8,807 nt of DNA, from contig JAITKC010000186.1 in the NCBI GenBank assembly GCA_031278665.1, positions 1-8,807 on the forward strand. Reading direction: 5' to 3'. The translations under genes were made by a program, and so were the position numbers. Below the pieces are notes generated by a model that saw only the letters and a program-made list of their open reading frames with translations, was not told the DNA's origin and did not search any database. Shown in pieces: positions 1 through 6,863 of this stretch (its first letter is position 1; each line of letters begins with the position of its first letter). This DNA comes from Bifidobacteriaceae bacterium. Its GTDB lineage: Bacteria; Actinomycetota; Actinomycetes; Actinomycetales; WQXJ01.

Positions 1-511
1 CGACGCCGACTCGCCGCGCCGGGGCGTCCTCGGCCGGCGCCTGATCTGGGCGGCGGTGGTCGTCGCCGTCTTGGCGTTACTCGGCGCCGGCTTGTATTGG
101 GCCTATGTCTGGAGCCAGCGACAGTATTACGTCGGCCCTGCGGACGGCCAGGTCGCCATCTACCAGGGCATTCCCCAGGAGGTGTTCGGCTTTGAGCTTT
201 CGCACGTCGCCCGGCAGACCGGCGTGAGCCTGGCCGGCGACCTCACCGAGTCCTATCGCCAGCAAGTCGAGGAGGCGTCGCTGCGGAACGTGACTTTGGA
301 GCAAGCCGTCGAATGGGTGGACGATGCCGTCGCCCAGTCGCGTTCGGCCCGCCGGGAAACGCTCGGGGGCGCCGGCGACCGCGCGGCGAGCCCGGCGCCG
401 AGCCGCGCGGCGGCATCGTCGGCGTCGCCTTCGGGCGAACCGGCGGCCGGCGCGCCGAGCCGGACGCCGGCCGCGGCCGACCCGAGCGGACAAACCTCCC
501 AGGGGGGCTGA
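1..511 (+). CDS. pstP: PP2C-family Ser/Thr protein phosphatase PstP, C-terminal part (5' truncated by window edge)
   Basis: Only the last ~169 residues are present, read in frame from base 2; the catalytic PP2C domain lies upstream of the window. What is visible is a basic juxtamembrane stretch (RRGVLGRR), one membrane segment (about fragment residues 14-38, IWAAVVVAVLALLGAG and on), and an outer domain beginning QYYVG..DGQVAIYQG. That last signature is typical of actinobacterial PstP and is the main basis for the name. The final ~55 residues are a low-complexity Ala/Pro/Ser/Gly tail, presumably in the wall space. Family knowledge: PstP dephosphorylates PknA, PknB and their substrates, and lies just upstream of rodA in the conserved locus, as here. 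The stop TGA (509-511) is two bases before the rodA GTG, and the rodA ribosome binding site sits inside this tail. Identity rests on the C-terminus plus gene order, since no catalytic motif can be checked. Confidence 0.88.
   Translation, partial: DADSPRRGVLGRRLIWAAVVVAVLALLGAGLYWAYVWSQRQYYVGPADGQVAIYQGIPQEVFGFELSHVARQTGVSLAGDLTESYRQQVEEASLRNVTLEQAVEWVDDAVAQSRSARRETLGGAGDRAASPAPSRAAASSASPSGEPAAGAPSRTPAAADPSGQTSQGG
501..507 (+). promoter_or_regulatory. Ribosome binding site for rodA
   Basis: AGGGGGG lies 6 bases before the GTG at 514 and inside the last codons of pstP. It decides the rodA start, because the frame stays open further upstream (to about 313) but that part overlaps pstP and reads as Arg/Gly-rich shadow sequence. 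Confidence 0.7.
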
Positions 512-513
512 CT

Positions 514-1989
514 GTGGCGACCGTTGTGCCCGGGGGCGCCCGACCGGGCCGCTGGTCCGAACTGCTGCTCCTGATCTTCGCCCTCGGGCTGTCGTTCTTC
601 GCCTACGCCCAGGTCGCGCTGGCGGTGACCGGCCGCCTGCCGACCCAGATGGCGGTCCAATGCGGCGGATTCACAGTTTTGGTGATCGCCGTGCACCTGA
701 TTCTGCGTTGGCGGGCGCCATACGCCGATCCGGTCATCATGCCGGCGGCGGTGCTGCTCAACGGCGTCGGTTTGGCGATGATTTACCGTCTGGCGTTGCG
801 TTACGAGGAACTCGGGGTCAACCCGGGGCCGGTGATCGCCAACAAGCAGCTGATTTGGACGGTGCTGGGCTTGGTGGCGGCGGCGGTGACGGTGATTTGG
901 CTGCGCGACCACCGTTCGCTGCGGCGGTTCACCTACACCGCCATGGTTCTCGGGTTGTTCGGCCTGGTCGCCCCGCTCGCGCCGCTGATCGGGGCCAACG
1001 TCAACGGCTCGCAAATCTGGATTCGGGTCGGTCCAATGTCGTTCCAACCGGCCGAGATGGCCAAGATCGCGCTGGCCGTCTTCTTCGCCGGCTACCTGGT
1101 CACCCGGCGCGACGCCTTGGCTTTGGCCGGCCCCAAAGTGGCGGGACTCCAGTTGCCGCGCCTGCGGGACATGGGTCCGATCATGATGGCCTGGCTGATC
1201 TCGGTCGGATTGCTCGTCTTTGAGCGCGACCTTGGCACGTCGTTGCTGATCTTTGGGCTGTTCGTGGTCGTGATCTATGTGGCGACCAACCGGCCGTCTT
1301 GGATTGTGATCGGGTTGATGCTGTTTTCCGGCGGGGTGGCCTTGGCCTATCGCCTGTTCGCCCACGTCCAACGGCGGATCGAAATCTGGCTGAATCCGTT
1401 CGACCAGAGCCTCTACGACGCCCAGGGCGGTTCGGGGCAGTTGGTTCAAGGGTTGTTCGGATTGGCCAACGGCGGCCTGTTCGGGACCGGATTGGGTCGG
1501 GGGCGGCCGGATATCACGCCGCTGGCCTATTCCGATTTCATCTTCGCCGCCATCGGCGAGGAATTGGGGCTGACCGGCGTGGTGGCGCTGCTGCTGATCT
1601 ATCTGGTGCTGGTGGAACGCGGTTTCAGAACCGCCGTCGGCATCCGCGACGGTTTCGGCAAATTGCTCGCCACCGGCCTGTCGTTCACTTTGGCGTTCCA
1701 GTTGTTCGTGGTGGTGGGCGGGGTCACCCGGGTGATTCCGCTGACCGGCTTGGTGACGCCGTTTCTGGCCTATGGCGGGTCGGCCTTGTTGGCCAATTGG
1801 ATTGTGGTGGCGCTGCTGCTGCGGATTTCGGACGGCGCCCGCCGTCCGCCTCCGGCCACCTCCGAGATCGACCTCGGCCCGGTGCTGGCGGCGCAGGCCG
1901 CCCGCGACGCCCGTCAGCCGGCCGCGAGCACGCCGCGACGGCCGATGCCGGCCGACCAGATCGCGACCGAGGCGGTGAGGCGCCCGTGA
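514..1989 (+). CDS. rodA: SEDS-family peptidoglycan glycosyltransferase RodA/FtsW
   Basis: A 491-residue polytopic membrane protein of the SEDS family, which polymerises lipid II into glycan strands and works with a partner class B PBP (here the next gene). Hydrophobic segments alternate through most of the length, consistent with the usual ~10-12 helices. Family motifs: NGSQIWIRVGPMSFQPAE (around W169-E181, the 'QPSE' region), RDLGTS with D239, NPF, GGLFGTGLGRG, SDFIFAAIGEELGL with D341 (the region of the putative catalytic Asp), and PLTGLVTPFLAYGGSA near the last helices. A cytoplasmic tail of ~55 residues rich in Pro, Ala and Arg follows. The GTG start at 514 was chosen for its strong Shine-Dalgarno sequence and because the hydrophobic region begins soon after. 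The 3' end overlaps pbpA by 4 bases (GTGA). By position it is the Mycobacterium RodA (Rv0017c) equivalent; many actinobacteria annotate this gene as FtsW/RodA, and the sequence alone does not separate elongation from division roles. Confidence 0.95.
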   Translation: MATVVPGGARPGRWSELLLLIFALGLSFFAYAQVALAVTGRLPTQMAVQCGGFTVLVIAVHLILRWRAPYADPVIMPAAVLLNGVGLAMIYRLALRYEELGVNPGPVIANKQLIWTVLGLVAAAVTVIWLRDHRSLRRFTYTAMVLGLFGLVAPLAPLIGANVNGSQIWIRVGPMSFQPAEMAKIALAVFFAGYLVTRRDALALAGPKVAGLQLPRLRDMGPIMMAWLISVGLLVFERDLGTSLLIFGLFVVVIYVATNRPSWIVIGLMLFSGGVALAYRLFAHVQRRIEIWLNPFDQSLYDAQGGSGQLVQGLFGLANGGLFGTGLGRGRPDITPLAYSDFIFAAIGEELGLTGVVALLLIYLVLVERGFRTAVGIRDGFGKLLATGLSFTLAFQLFVVVGGVTRVIPLTGLVTPFLAYGGSALLANWIVVALLLRISDGARRPPPATSEIDLGPVLAAQAARDARQPAASTPRRPMPADQIATEAVRRP

Positions 1990-3440
1990 ACCGTGAAATC
2001 CGGCGCATCAGCCTGGTCGTGACCGCCATGATCCTGGCGTTGTTGGTGGCCTCGAGTGTGATCCAGTTCGCCGCCGCCGGCCAACTGCGCGACGACCCGC
2101 GCAACTCGCGCGCCTTCTACGACTCGTTCGACCGCGACCGCGGCCGCATCATCGCCGCCAGCGGCGACGTCCTGGCCCGGTCCGAGAAAGTCGACGACGA
2201 TTACTCATACCAGCGGATTTACGCCAACGGCGAGCTGTACGCCCCGGTCACCGGCTATGTCACGGTGGTCGGACCGCCTTCGGGTATGGAGTTGATTGAG
2301 AACGAACTCCTCCAGGGCACCGACGACGCCCTGTTCTGGACCCGGGTCCAAGATGTTTTCACCGGCCGGAAGCCAACCGGCGGCGCCGTCGAGTTGACCA
2401 TCGACCCGGCCGTCCAGCAGGCGGCCTGGGACGCCTTGGGCGAAACCTCGGGCGCGGCGGTGGCGTTGGACGCCAAGACCGGCGAAATCTTGGCGCTGGT
2501 GTCGAAACCGACTTTCGACCCGAACGCGCTGGCCGTCCACGATCCGACCGCGGTCCTGAACACCTACCAAGCGCTCGAACAAGATCCGGCCAAGCCGCTC
2601 GCCAATCGCGCCATCAGCGGCGACCTCTACGCCCCCGGATCGACTTTCAAGCTGATCACAGCGGCCGCCGCGCTCGAGTCGGGGTTATATGCCGCCGACA
2701 GCGAGTTGGTCGCGCCGGACGCGCTCGACCTGCCGAACAGTTCGGCCCAGTTGACCAACTTCGCGGACTCGAGTTGCGCCGCCTCCGGGACTATGACCAT
2801 GGCCGAGGCCCTGGCCGTGTCCTGTAACACCGCCTTCGGCTGGCTCGGCATGGAATTGGGCGCCGACGCGCTGGCCCGCCAGGCCGAACGATTCGGGTTC
2901 GGCCGGGATTTGTCGATCCCGCTCTATGTGCGGCCCTCGACTTTCCCCAAGGGCATGGACAAGGCTCAGACCGCGATGGCCGCGATCGGGCAGTTCGACG
3001 ATCGGGTCACGCCGCTGCAAATGGCCATGGTGGCGGCGGCGATCGCCAACGGCGGCCAGTTGATGGCCCCGCACTTGGTGCGTTCGGAGCTCGACGCCGA
3101 CCACCGGGTGGTCCGCGAGGTCGCGGCCGAGGAACTTGAGCGGCCGATCAGCCGGACCACGGCCACAGCCCTGAAAGACATGATGGTCAAGGCCGCCGAG
3201 ACGGGAACCGGCCAACTGGCGCGGGTCGACGGCCTGAGCGTAGGCGCCAAGACGGGAACCGCCGAGACGGCGCCCGGCCAGGCGCCCGACGTGTGGACGG
3301 TGGCCTTCGGCGAAGCCGCGAACCGGCTGGTGACGGTCGCGGTGGTGGTCGAAGACGGCGGCCCGCGCGGCCAGTCCGGCAGTGGCGGAACGGTGGCCGC
3401 CCCGATGGCCGCCGCGATTCTGGCGGCGGTGTTCCGATGA
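1986..3440 (+). CDS. pbpA: Class B penicillin-binding protein PbpA (D,D-transpeptidase)
   Basis: A 484-residue protein with one N-terminal membrane anchor (about residues 9-31, SLVVTAMILALLVASSVIQF), a short dimerisation/pedestal region, and a C-terminal transpeptidase domain. All three active-site motifs are intact: SxxK as S219-T-F-K222 (PGSTFKLITAAAAL), SxN as S279-C-N281, and KTG as K422-T-G424 (VGAKTGTAE). From memory, length and motif spacing are close to M. tuberculosis PbpA (491 residues, catalytic serine near 222). The enzyme makes 4-3 peptide cross-links outside the membrane and is the expected partner of the preceding SEDS polymerase. It lacks the large N-terminal domain of high-mass PBP3/PBP2 types, as is usual for PbpA. 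The GTG start lies in the GTGA overlap with the rodA stop, with GAGG at 1977-1980, five bases upstream. The 3' end overlaps pknA by an ATGA. In mycobacteria PknB phosphorylates PbpA; that is family knowledge and not tested here. Confidence 0.96.
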   Translation: MNREIRRISLVVTAMILALLVASSVIQFAAAGQLRDDPRNSRAFYDSFDRDRGRIIAASGDVLARSEKVDDDYSYQRIYANGELYAPVTGYVTVVGPPSGMELIENELLQGTDDALFWTRVQDVFTGRKPTGGAVELTIDPAVQQAAWDALGETSGAAVALDAKTGEILALVSKPTFDPNALAVHDPTAVLNTYQALEQDPAKPLANRAISGDLYAPGSTFKLITAAAALESGLYAADSELVAPDALDLPNSSAQLTNFADSSCAASGTMTMAEALAVSCNTAFGWLGMELGADALARQAERFGFGRDLSIPLYVRPSTFPKGMDKAQTAMAAIGQFDDRVTPLQMAMVAAAIANGGQLMAPHLVRSELDADHRVVREVAAEELERPISRTTATALKDMMVKAAETGTGQLARVDGLSVGAKTGTAETAPGQAPDVWTVAFGEAANRLVTVAVVVEDGGPRGQSGSGGTVAAPMAAAILAAVFR

Positions 3441-4828
3441 TCGCCCAAACCGGACTGCTACTGGCCGACGGCCGTTACCGTCTGGTCTCGCGGATCGCGG
3501 TGGGCGGGATGGGCGAAGTTTGGCGGTCGCATGATTTGGCGACCGACAGCCCGGTCGCGATCAAAGTTCTGCGCCCGGAGTTCACCGGCGACCAGACCTC
3601 GCTGCAGCGCCTGCGGATCGAAGCCCGCAACGCCTCTTGCCTCAACCACCCGAATATCACCGCCGTCCTCGACTACCGCGAGCACCAGGGCACCGGCTAT
3701 TTGGTGATGGAGTACGTCGACGGCCAGTCGCTGGCCGACGTCCTGGCCAGCCACGCGGTGATCGCGCCGCTCAGACTTCTGCCGATCTTAATCCAGTCCG
3801 CGCTCGGCCTGCACGCCGCCCACACCGCCGGCGTGGTCCACCGCGACGTCAAACCCGGCAACATTTTGTTGGGGCCGTCCGATCACGTCAAACTGACCGA
3901 CTTCGGCATTTCGGTGGCCCACGGCCAGTTGGCCTTGACCGACGCCGGCAAAGTCATGGGCACCGCCCAGTACCTGGCGCCGGAACAGGCTTTGGGCAAT
4001 CCCGCCACCCCGGCCGGCGATCTTTACTCGCTCGGGGTGATCGCCTACGAAGCCCTGGCCGGTCGCCGGCCGTTCCGCGGCGCCAACTATGTCGCGATCG
4101 CTTTGGCGCAGGTCAACGAGGCGCCACCGGCTTTGCCCGGGACGGTTGAGCGCTCGCTGGCGAAGCTGGTGATGCGGCTGTTGGCGAAAGATCCGGCGGG
4201 TCGGCCGTCCGATGGCGCCGAACTCGCGGCGCTGTTCGGCCGGGTTCTCGAGACCCACCGGGAACTGGCCAGCCGGCTGCTCGCCAGCCGTTCCGGGCAG
4301 GACGCCGATCCGTTGGCGCGCCCGGGCGACCATTTGGACACCACCGAACAGCCGACTGTGCCGGCGAACTCGTTGATGCCGCAGCCGGCGCCGGTCACCG
4401 CTGTCGGCCCGGCCCTGGCCGAAACCGCCCCCGGCGCCGCCGCGTCCACTCCGGTCGCCGGCTCCCCCGCCCCAGTCGCGAACGCCCCCGCCCCGGTCCC
4501 GGACGCCCCCGCCCCAGTCGCGAACGCGCCCCGCCCCGGCGCGGACGGGCCGAGTCCCGTCGCGGTCCCACTAAGGGCGGCGGACAGCGCGACCGGCGAC
4601 CTAGACCCGGCCGACCGGTCGCCGACGGGCTTTTCACGCGACTGGGTCTGGCCCGTTCTGGTCGGAATCGGCCTTCTCATCATCATCGTCATCGGCTTGC
4701 TCACCGCCATCTCCGCCGACCAAGGCGGCGACGGCGGGCAATGGCCTGGCTCGGGAACAGCGGCGGGTGTTGAGTCGATCAGTATAGTTAGCTCGGTGCC
4801 CGCGTTGGGCCCTATCACGGAAAGGTAG
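3437..4828 (+). CDS. pknA: Membrane-anchored Ser/Thr protein kinase, PknA-like
   Basis: A 463-residue Hanks-type kinase. The kinase domain covers about residues 14-272. The glycine loop reads IAVGGMGEVW, with Ala for the first Gly, which is also how I recall M. tuberculosis PknA. The ATP-binding lysine is K43 (VAIKVLR), the catalytic loop H135-R-D137 (VVHRDVKPGN), and DFG starts at D155; GTAQYLAPEQ marks the P+1 loop. The activation loop has T168 but Ala at 170, where a second threonine is expected. Residues ~285-400 are a Pro/Ala-rich linker with heptad repeats (344-371). A single membrane segment lies at about 403-427 (WPVLVGIGLLIIIVIGLL), and only ~36 residues lie outside with no PASTA domain, as in PknA. 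The start is the ATG in an ATGA overlap with pbpA, with no clear ribosome binding site, so translation is probably coupled. PknA kinases phosphorylate cell-division and wall proteins with PknB. The kinase call is certain; the PknA name rests on order and architecture. Confidence 0.94.
   Translation: MIAQTGLLLADGRYRLVSRIAVGGMGEVWRSHDLATDSPVAIKVLRPEFTGDQTSLQRLRIEARNASCLNHPNITAVLDYREHQGTGYLVMEYVDGQSLADVLASHAVIAPLRLLPILIQSALGLHAAHTAGVVHRDVKPGNILLGPSDHVKLTDFGISVAHGQLALTDAGKVMGTAQYLAPEQALGNPATPAGDLYSLGVIAYEALAGRRPFRGANYVAIALAQVNEAPPALPGTVERSLAKLVMRLLAKDPAGRPSDGAELAALFGRVLETHRELASRLLASRSGQDADPLARPGDHLDTTEQPTVPANSLMPQPAPVTAVGPALAETAPGAAASTPVAGSPAPVANAPAPVPDAPAPVANAPRPGADGPSPVAVPLRAADSATGDLDPADRSPTGFSRDWVWPVLVGIGLLIIIVIGLLTAISADQGGDGGQWPGSGTAAGVESISIVSSVPALGPITER
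4464..4547 (+). repeat. In-frame 21-bp tandem repeat (about 4 units) in the PknA linker
   Basis: Units start at 4464, 4485, 4506 and 4527. Units 1 and 3 are identical over 21 bases (CCCCCGCCCC, then AGTCGCGAACG). Unit 2 differs at a few sites and unit 4 matches unit 2 at about 14 of 21 positions. The period is a multiple of three and encodes the heptads PAPVANA, PAPVPDA, PAPVANA and PRPGADG (residues 344-371), between kinase domain and membrane. The near-identity at DNA level points to recent slippage or duplication, not only a protein-level composition bias. Confidence 0.85.
4819..4825 (+). promoter_or_regulatory. Ribosome binding site for pknB
   Basis: GGAAAGG lies 7 bases before the GTG at 4833 and overlaps the last codons and stop of pknA. 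It supports that GTG as the start. Confidence 0.65.
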
Positions 4829-4832
4829 ATCG

Positions 4833-6863
4833 GTGGCGGACTTCACTCCACGGATCCTGGCCGGCCGTTACGAGGTCGGCGAGCTGATCGGCCGAGGCGG
4901 CATGGCCGAGGTCCACGTCGGCCGCGACACACGCCTTGGCCGGACTGTGGCAATCAAACTGCTGCGTTCCGACTTGGCTCGGGACCCGTCCTTCCAAACT
5001 CGTTTCCGGCGCGAGGCCCAAGCGGCGGCCTCGCTCAACCATCCGGCCATCGTGTCGGTTTACGACACCGGCGAGGACATCGTCACCGACGGCGCCGGCG
5101 TCACCCATCATCTGCCGTTCATAATCATGGAGTACGTCGAGGGCCACACTCTGCGCGAACTGATGCACGATGGCGAGGCCTTGCCCATCGACGAGGCCAC
5201 CGACATCACCATCGGCGTCCTTTCGGCCCTCCAATACGCCCACCACGCCGGAATAGTCCACCGCGACATCAAACCGGGCAACATCATGTTGACCGCGGCC
5301 GGCCAGGTCAAGGTGATGGACTTCGGGATCGCGCGAGCTTTGGCGGAGACCTCCGATGCCGTCACCCAGACCCAGGCGGTTATCGGCACCGCCCAGTATC
5401 TCTCGCCGGAACAGGCCCGGGGCGAGAACGTCGACGCCCGCTCGGACCTGTACTCAACCGGCTGCGTCCTGTTCGAGCTGCTAACCGGCCGTCCGCCCTT
5501 CCAGGGCGATTCGGCGGTGGCGGTGGCCTACCAGCACGTCCGCGAATACCCGGTGCCGCCTTCGGCCTACGCGCCGGACGTGCCGGCGGTGTTGGACCAG
5601 ATTGTCATCAAGGCCTTGACCAAGGACCGCAACCACCGCTATGCGACCGCTTCGGAGTTCTTGGCCGACCTCCAAGCCTCCAAACACGGCGGACGGGTCT
5701 CGGCGCCGCCCGTGGCGCCGGTGACCGATGACGCCACCCAGGTCCTGGGCCCGCCGGCGCTTGCGCCGGTGGTCGCCCCGCCGGTCAGTTTCCCGCCGCC
5801 CAATTTGGCGCCGACGGGCAACCTTTTCACCCAGGCCGGCATCTTGCCAGACGCCGACCAGGTGGCCGAACAAGAGGCGGAGGCCCGGGCCAAGCGCAAG
5901 CGCCTGGCGATCATCTCAGTGGTCGTCGGCCTGGCGGTGGTGGCGCTGGCGATAGTGGCCATCGTCTTGTTACAGGGCAACAAGCCCGCCCCGAACCCGG
6001 GCACGTCGCCGCCGGTCCTAGTGTCGGTGCCGCCGGTCCCGGACAGTCGAACGGTCGAGGACTCGATCGCGGCGCTCAAAGCGGCCGACCTCCAGGCCGA
6101 GGCGGGAACCCCGGAGACCAGCGAGACCATCCCGGCCGACCAGGTGATTCGCTTCGACCCGCCGTCCGGCCGGTCAGTCGAGAAGGGCGCGACCATCAAA
6201 TACGTCGTGTCGCTGGGCCAAGACGTGGTGGTCATTCCGGACACCGCCGGCATGACCCAAGAAGCCGCCCGCGACGCCCTCGACCAGGCCAACCTCAAGT
6301 TCGCCGGCACCGAGACGGTCGAGAGCGCAACCGTCGCCAAAGACAAAGTGGTCGGCTCTAAGCCAGCCGGCGGCGAGCCGGTCAACGCCGGCGACTCGAT
6401 CACCTTGCTGATCTCGAACGGCAAGACCAAAGTGCCGTCTTGCGAAGGCAAGACGCAATCCGAATGCTTCGTCCTGCTGGACGCCGCCGGCCTGCTGCCG
6501 GGCGAGTCCACCTACGAGACATCGGACCAGACCGCCGGCACGGTGATCCGCCTGGAACCGGCGCCGGACACACTGCTCGATCAGAAGGCCCCGGTCAACA
6601 TCTTCTTGGCGGAGGCGGCCAAACAGGTCAAGATCCCCGATTACAGCGGGGCGGATTGGCAGTCCGTCAAAGCCAACCTCGAGTCGTCCGGCCTGGTGGT
6701 CACCGAGGAGCGGGTCTATAGCGACAGCGTCGCGGCGGACCGCGTGATCGGCACCGACCCGGCCGCCGGCCAATCGCTGCCGGAGGGGTCGACTGTCAAA
6801 CTGATCATCTCGCGCGGACCCGACCCGGCCAACCAGCCCACACCCGACCCAAGCCCGAGCTAG
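4833..6863 (+). CDS. pknB: PASTA-domain Ser/Thr protein kinase PknB
   Basis: A 676-residue receptor-type kinase, slightly longer than M. tuberculosis PknB (626). The kinase domain covers about residues 13-280: glycine loop IGRGGMAEV, ATP lysine K42 (VAIKLLR), catalytic H143-R-D145 (IVHRDIKPGN), DFG at D163, and an activation loop with T178 and T180 (VTQTQAVIGTAQY), matching the two autophosphorylated threonines of the family. A linker of ~75 residues leads to a basic stop-transfer stretch (AKRKR) and one membrane helix (about 358-380). Outside are four PASTA repeats at about 397-462, 463-530, 531-596 and 597-667, then a Pro/Asp/Ser-rich tail. PASTA domains bind muropeptides or lipid II and localise the kinase to sites of wall synthesis (family knowledge). 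PASTA 3 holds the only two outer cysteines, C537 and C545. The GTG start is 4 bases after the pknA stop with a good ribosome binding site. The stop TAG overlaps the next GTG by one base. Confidence 0.97.
   Translation: MADFTPRILAGRYEVGELIGRGGMAEVHVGRDTRLGRTVAIKLLRSDLARDPSFQTRFRREAQAAASLNHPAIVSVYDTGEDIVTDGAGVTHHLPFIIMEYVEGHTLRELMHDGEALPIDEATDITIGVLSALQYAHHAGIVHRDIKPGNIMLTAAGQVKVMDFGIARALAETSDAVTQTQAVIGTAQYLSPEQARGENVDARSDLYSTGCVLFELLTGRPPFQGDSAVAVAYQHVREYPVPPSAYAPDVPAVLDQIVIKALTKDRNHRYATASEFLADLQASKHGGRVSAPPVAPVTDDATQVLGPPALAPVVAPPVSFPPPNLAPTGNLFTQAGILPDADQVAEQEAEARAKRKRLAIISVVVGLAVVALAIVAIVLLQGNKPAPNPGTSPPVLVSVPPVPDSRTVEDSIAALKAADLQAEAGTPETSETIPADQVIRFDPPSGRSVEKGATIKYVVSLGQDVVVIPDTAGMTQEAARDALDQANLKFAGTETVESATVAKDKVVGSKPAGGEPVNAGDSITLLISNGKTKVPSCEGKTQSECFVLLDAAGLLPGESTYETSDQTAGTVIRLEPAPDTLLDQKAPVNIFLAEAAKQVKIPDYSGADWQSVKANLESSGLVVTEERVYSDSVAADRVIGTDPAAGQSLPEGSTVKLIISRGPDPANQPTPDPSPS

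Noticed and set aside
324..1223. A 299-codon + strand open frame overlapping rodA in another frame
   Set aside because: The product is Arg/Ala/Gly/Asp-rich and low complexity; it is a frame shadow of rodA.
253..1449. A 398-codon open frame on the - strand opposite pstP and rodA
   Set aside because: Its product is Gln/Arg/His/Asp-rich with no domain, and the opposite strand carries rodA with clear family motifs. Long antisense open frames are common in GC-rich DNA.
3195..3262. Two near-identical stretches ACGGGAACCG in pbpA, possible direct repeat
   Set aside because: They encode the conserved ETGTG and KTGTA motifs of the transpeptidase domain, so the similarity comes from shared codons for Thr-Gly-Thr.
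4753..4789. GGGAAC followed by GTT as an extracytoplasmic-function sigma promoter before pknB
   Set aside because: The spacing between the two elements is about 28 bases, far from the 15-17 expected.
4087..4818. A 243-codon - strand open frame opposite the PknA linker and tail
   Set aside because: It is the reverse reading of the Pro/Ala repeat region and gives Gly/Ala/Pro repeats with no start signal or homology that I recognise.
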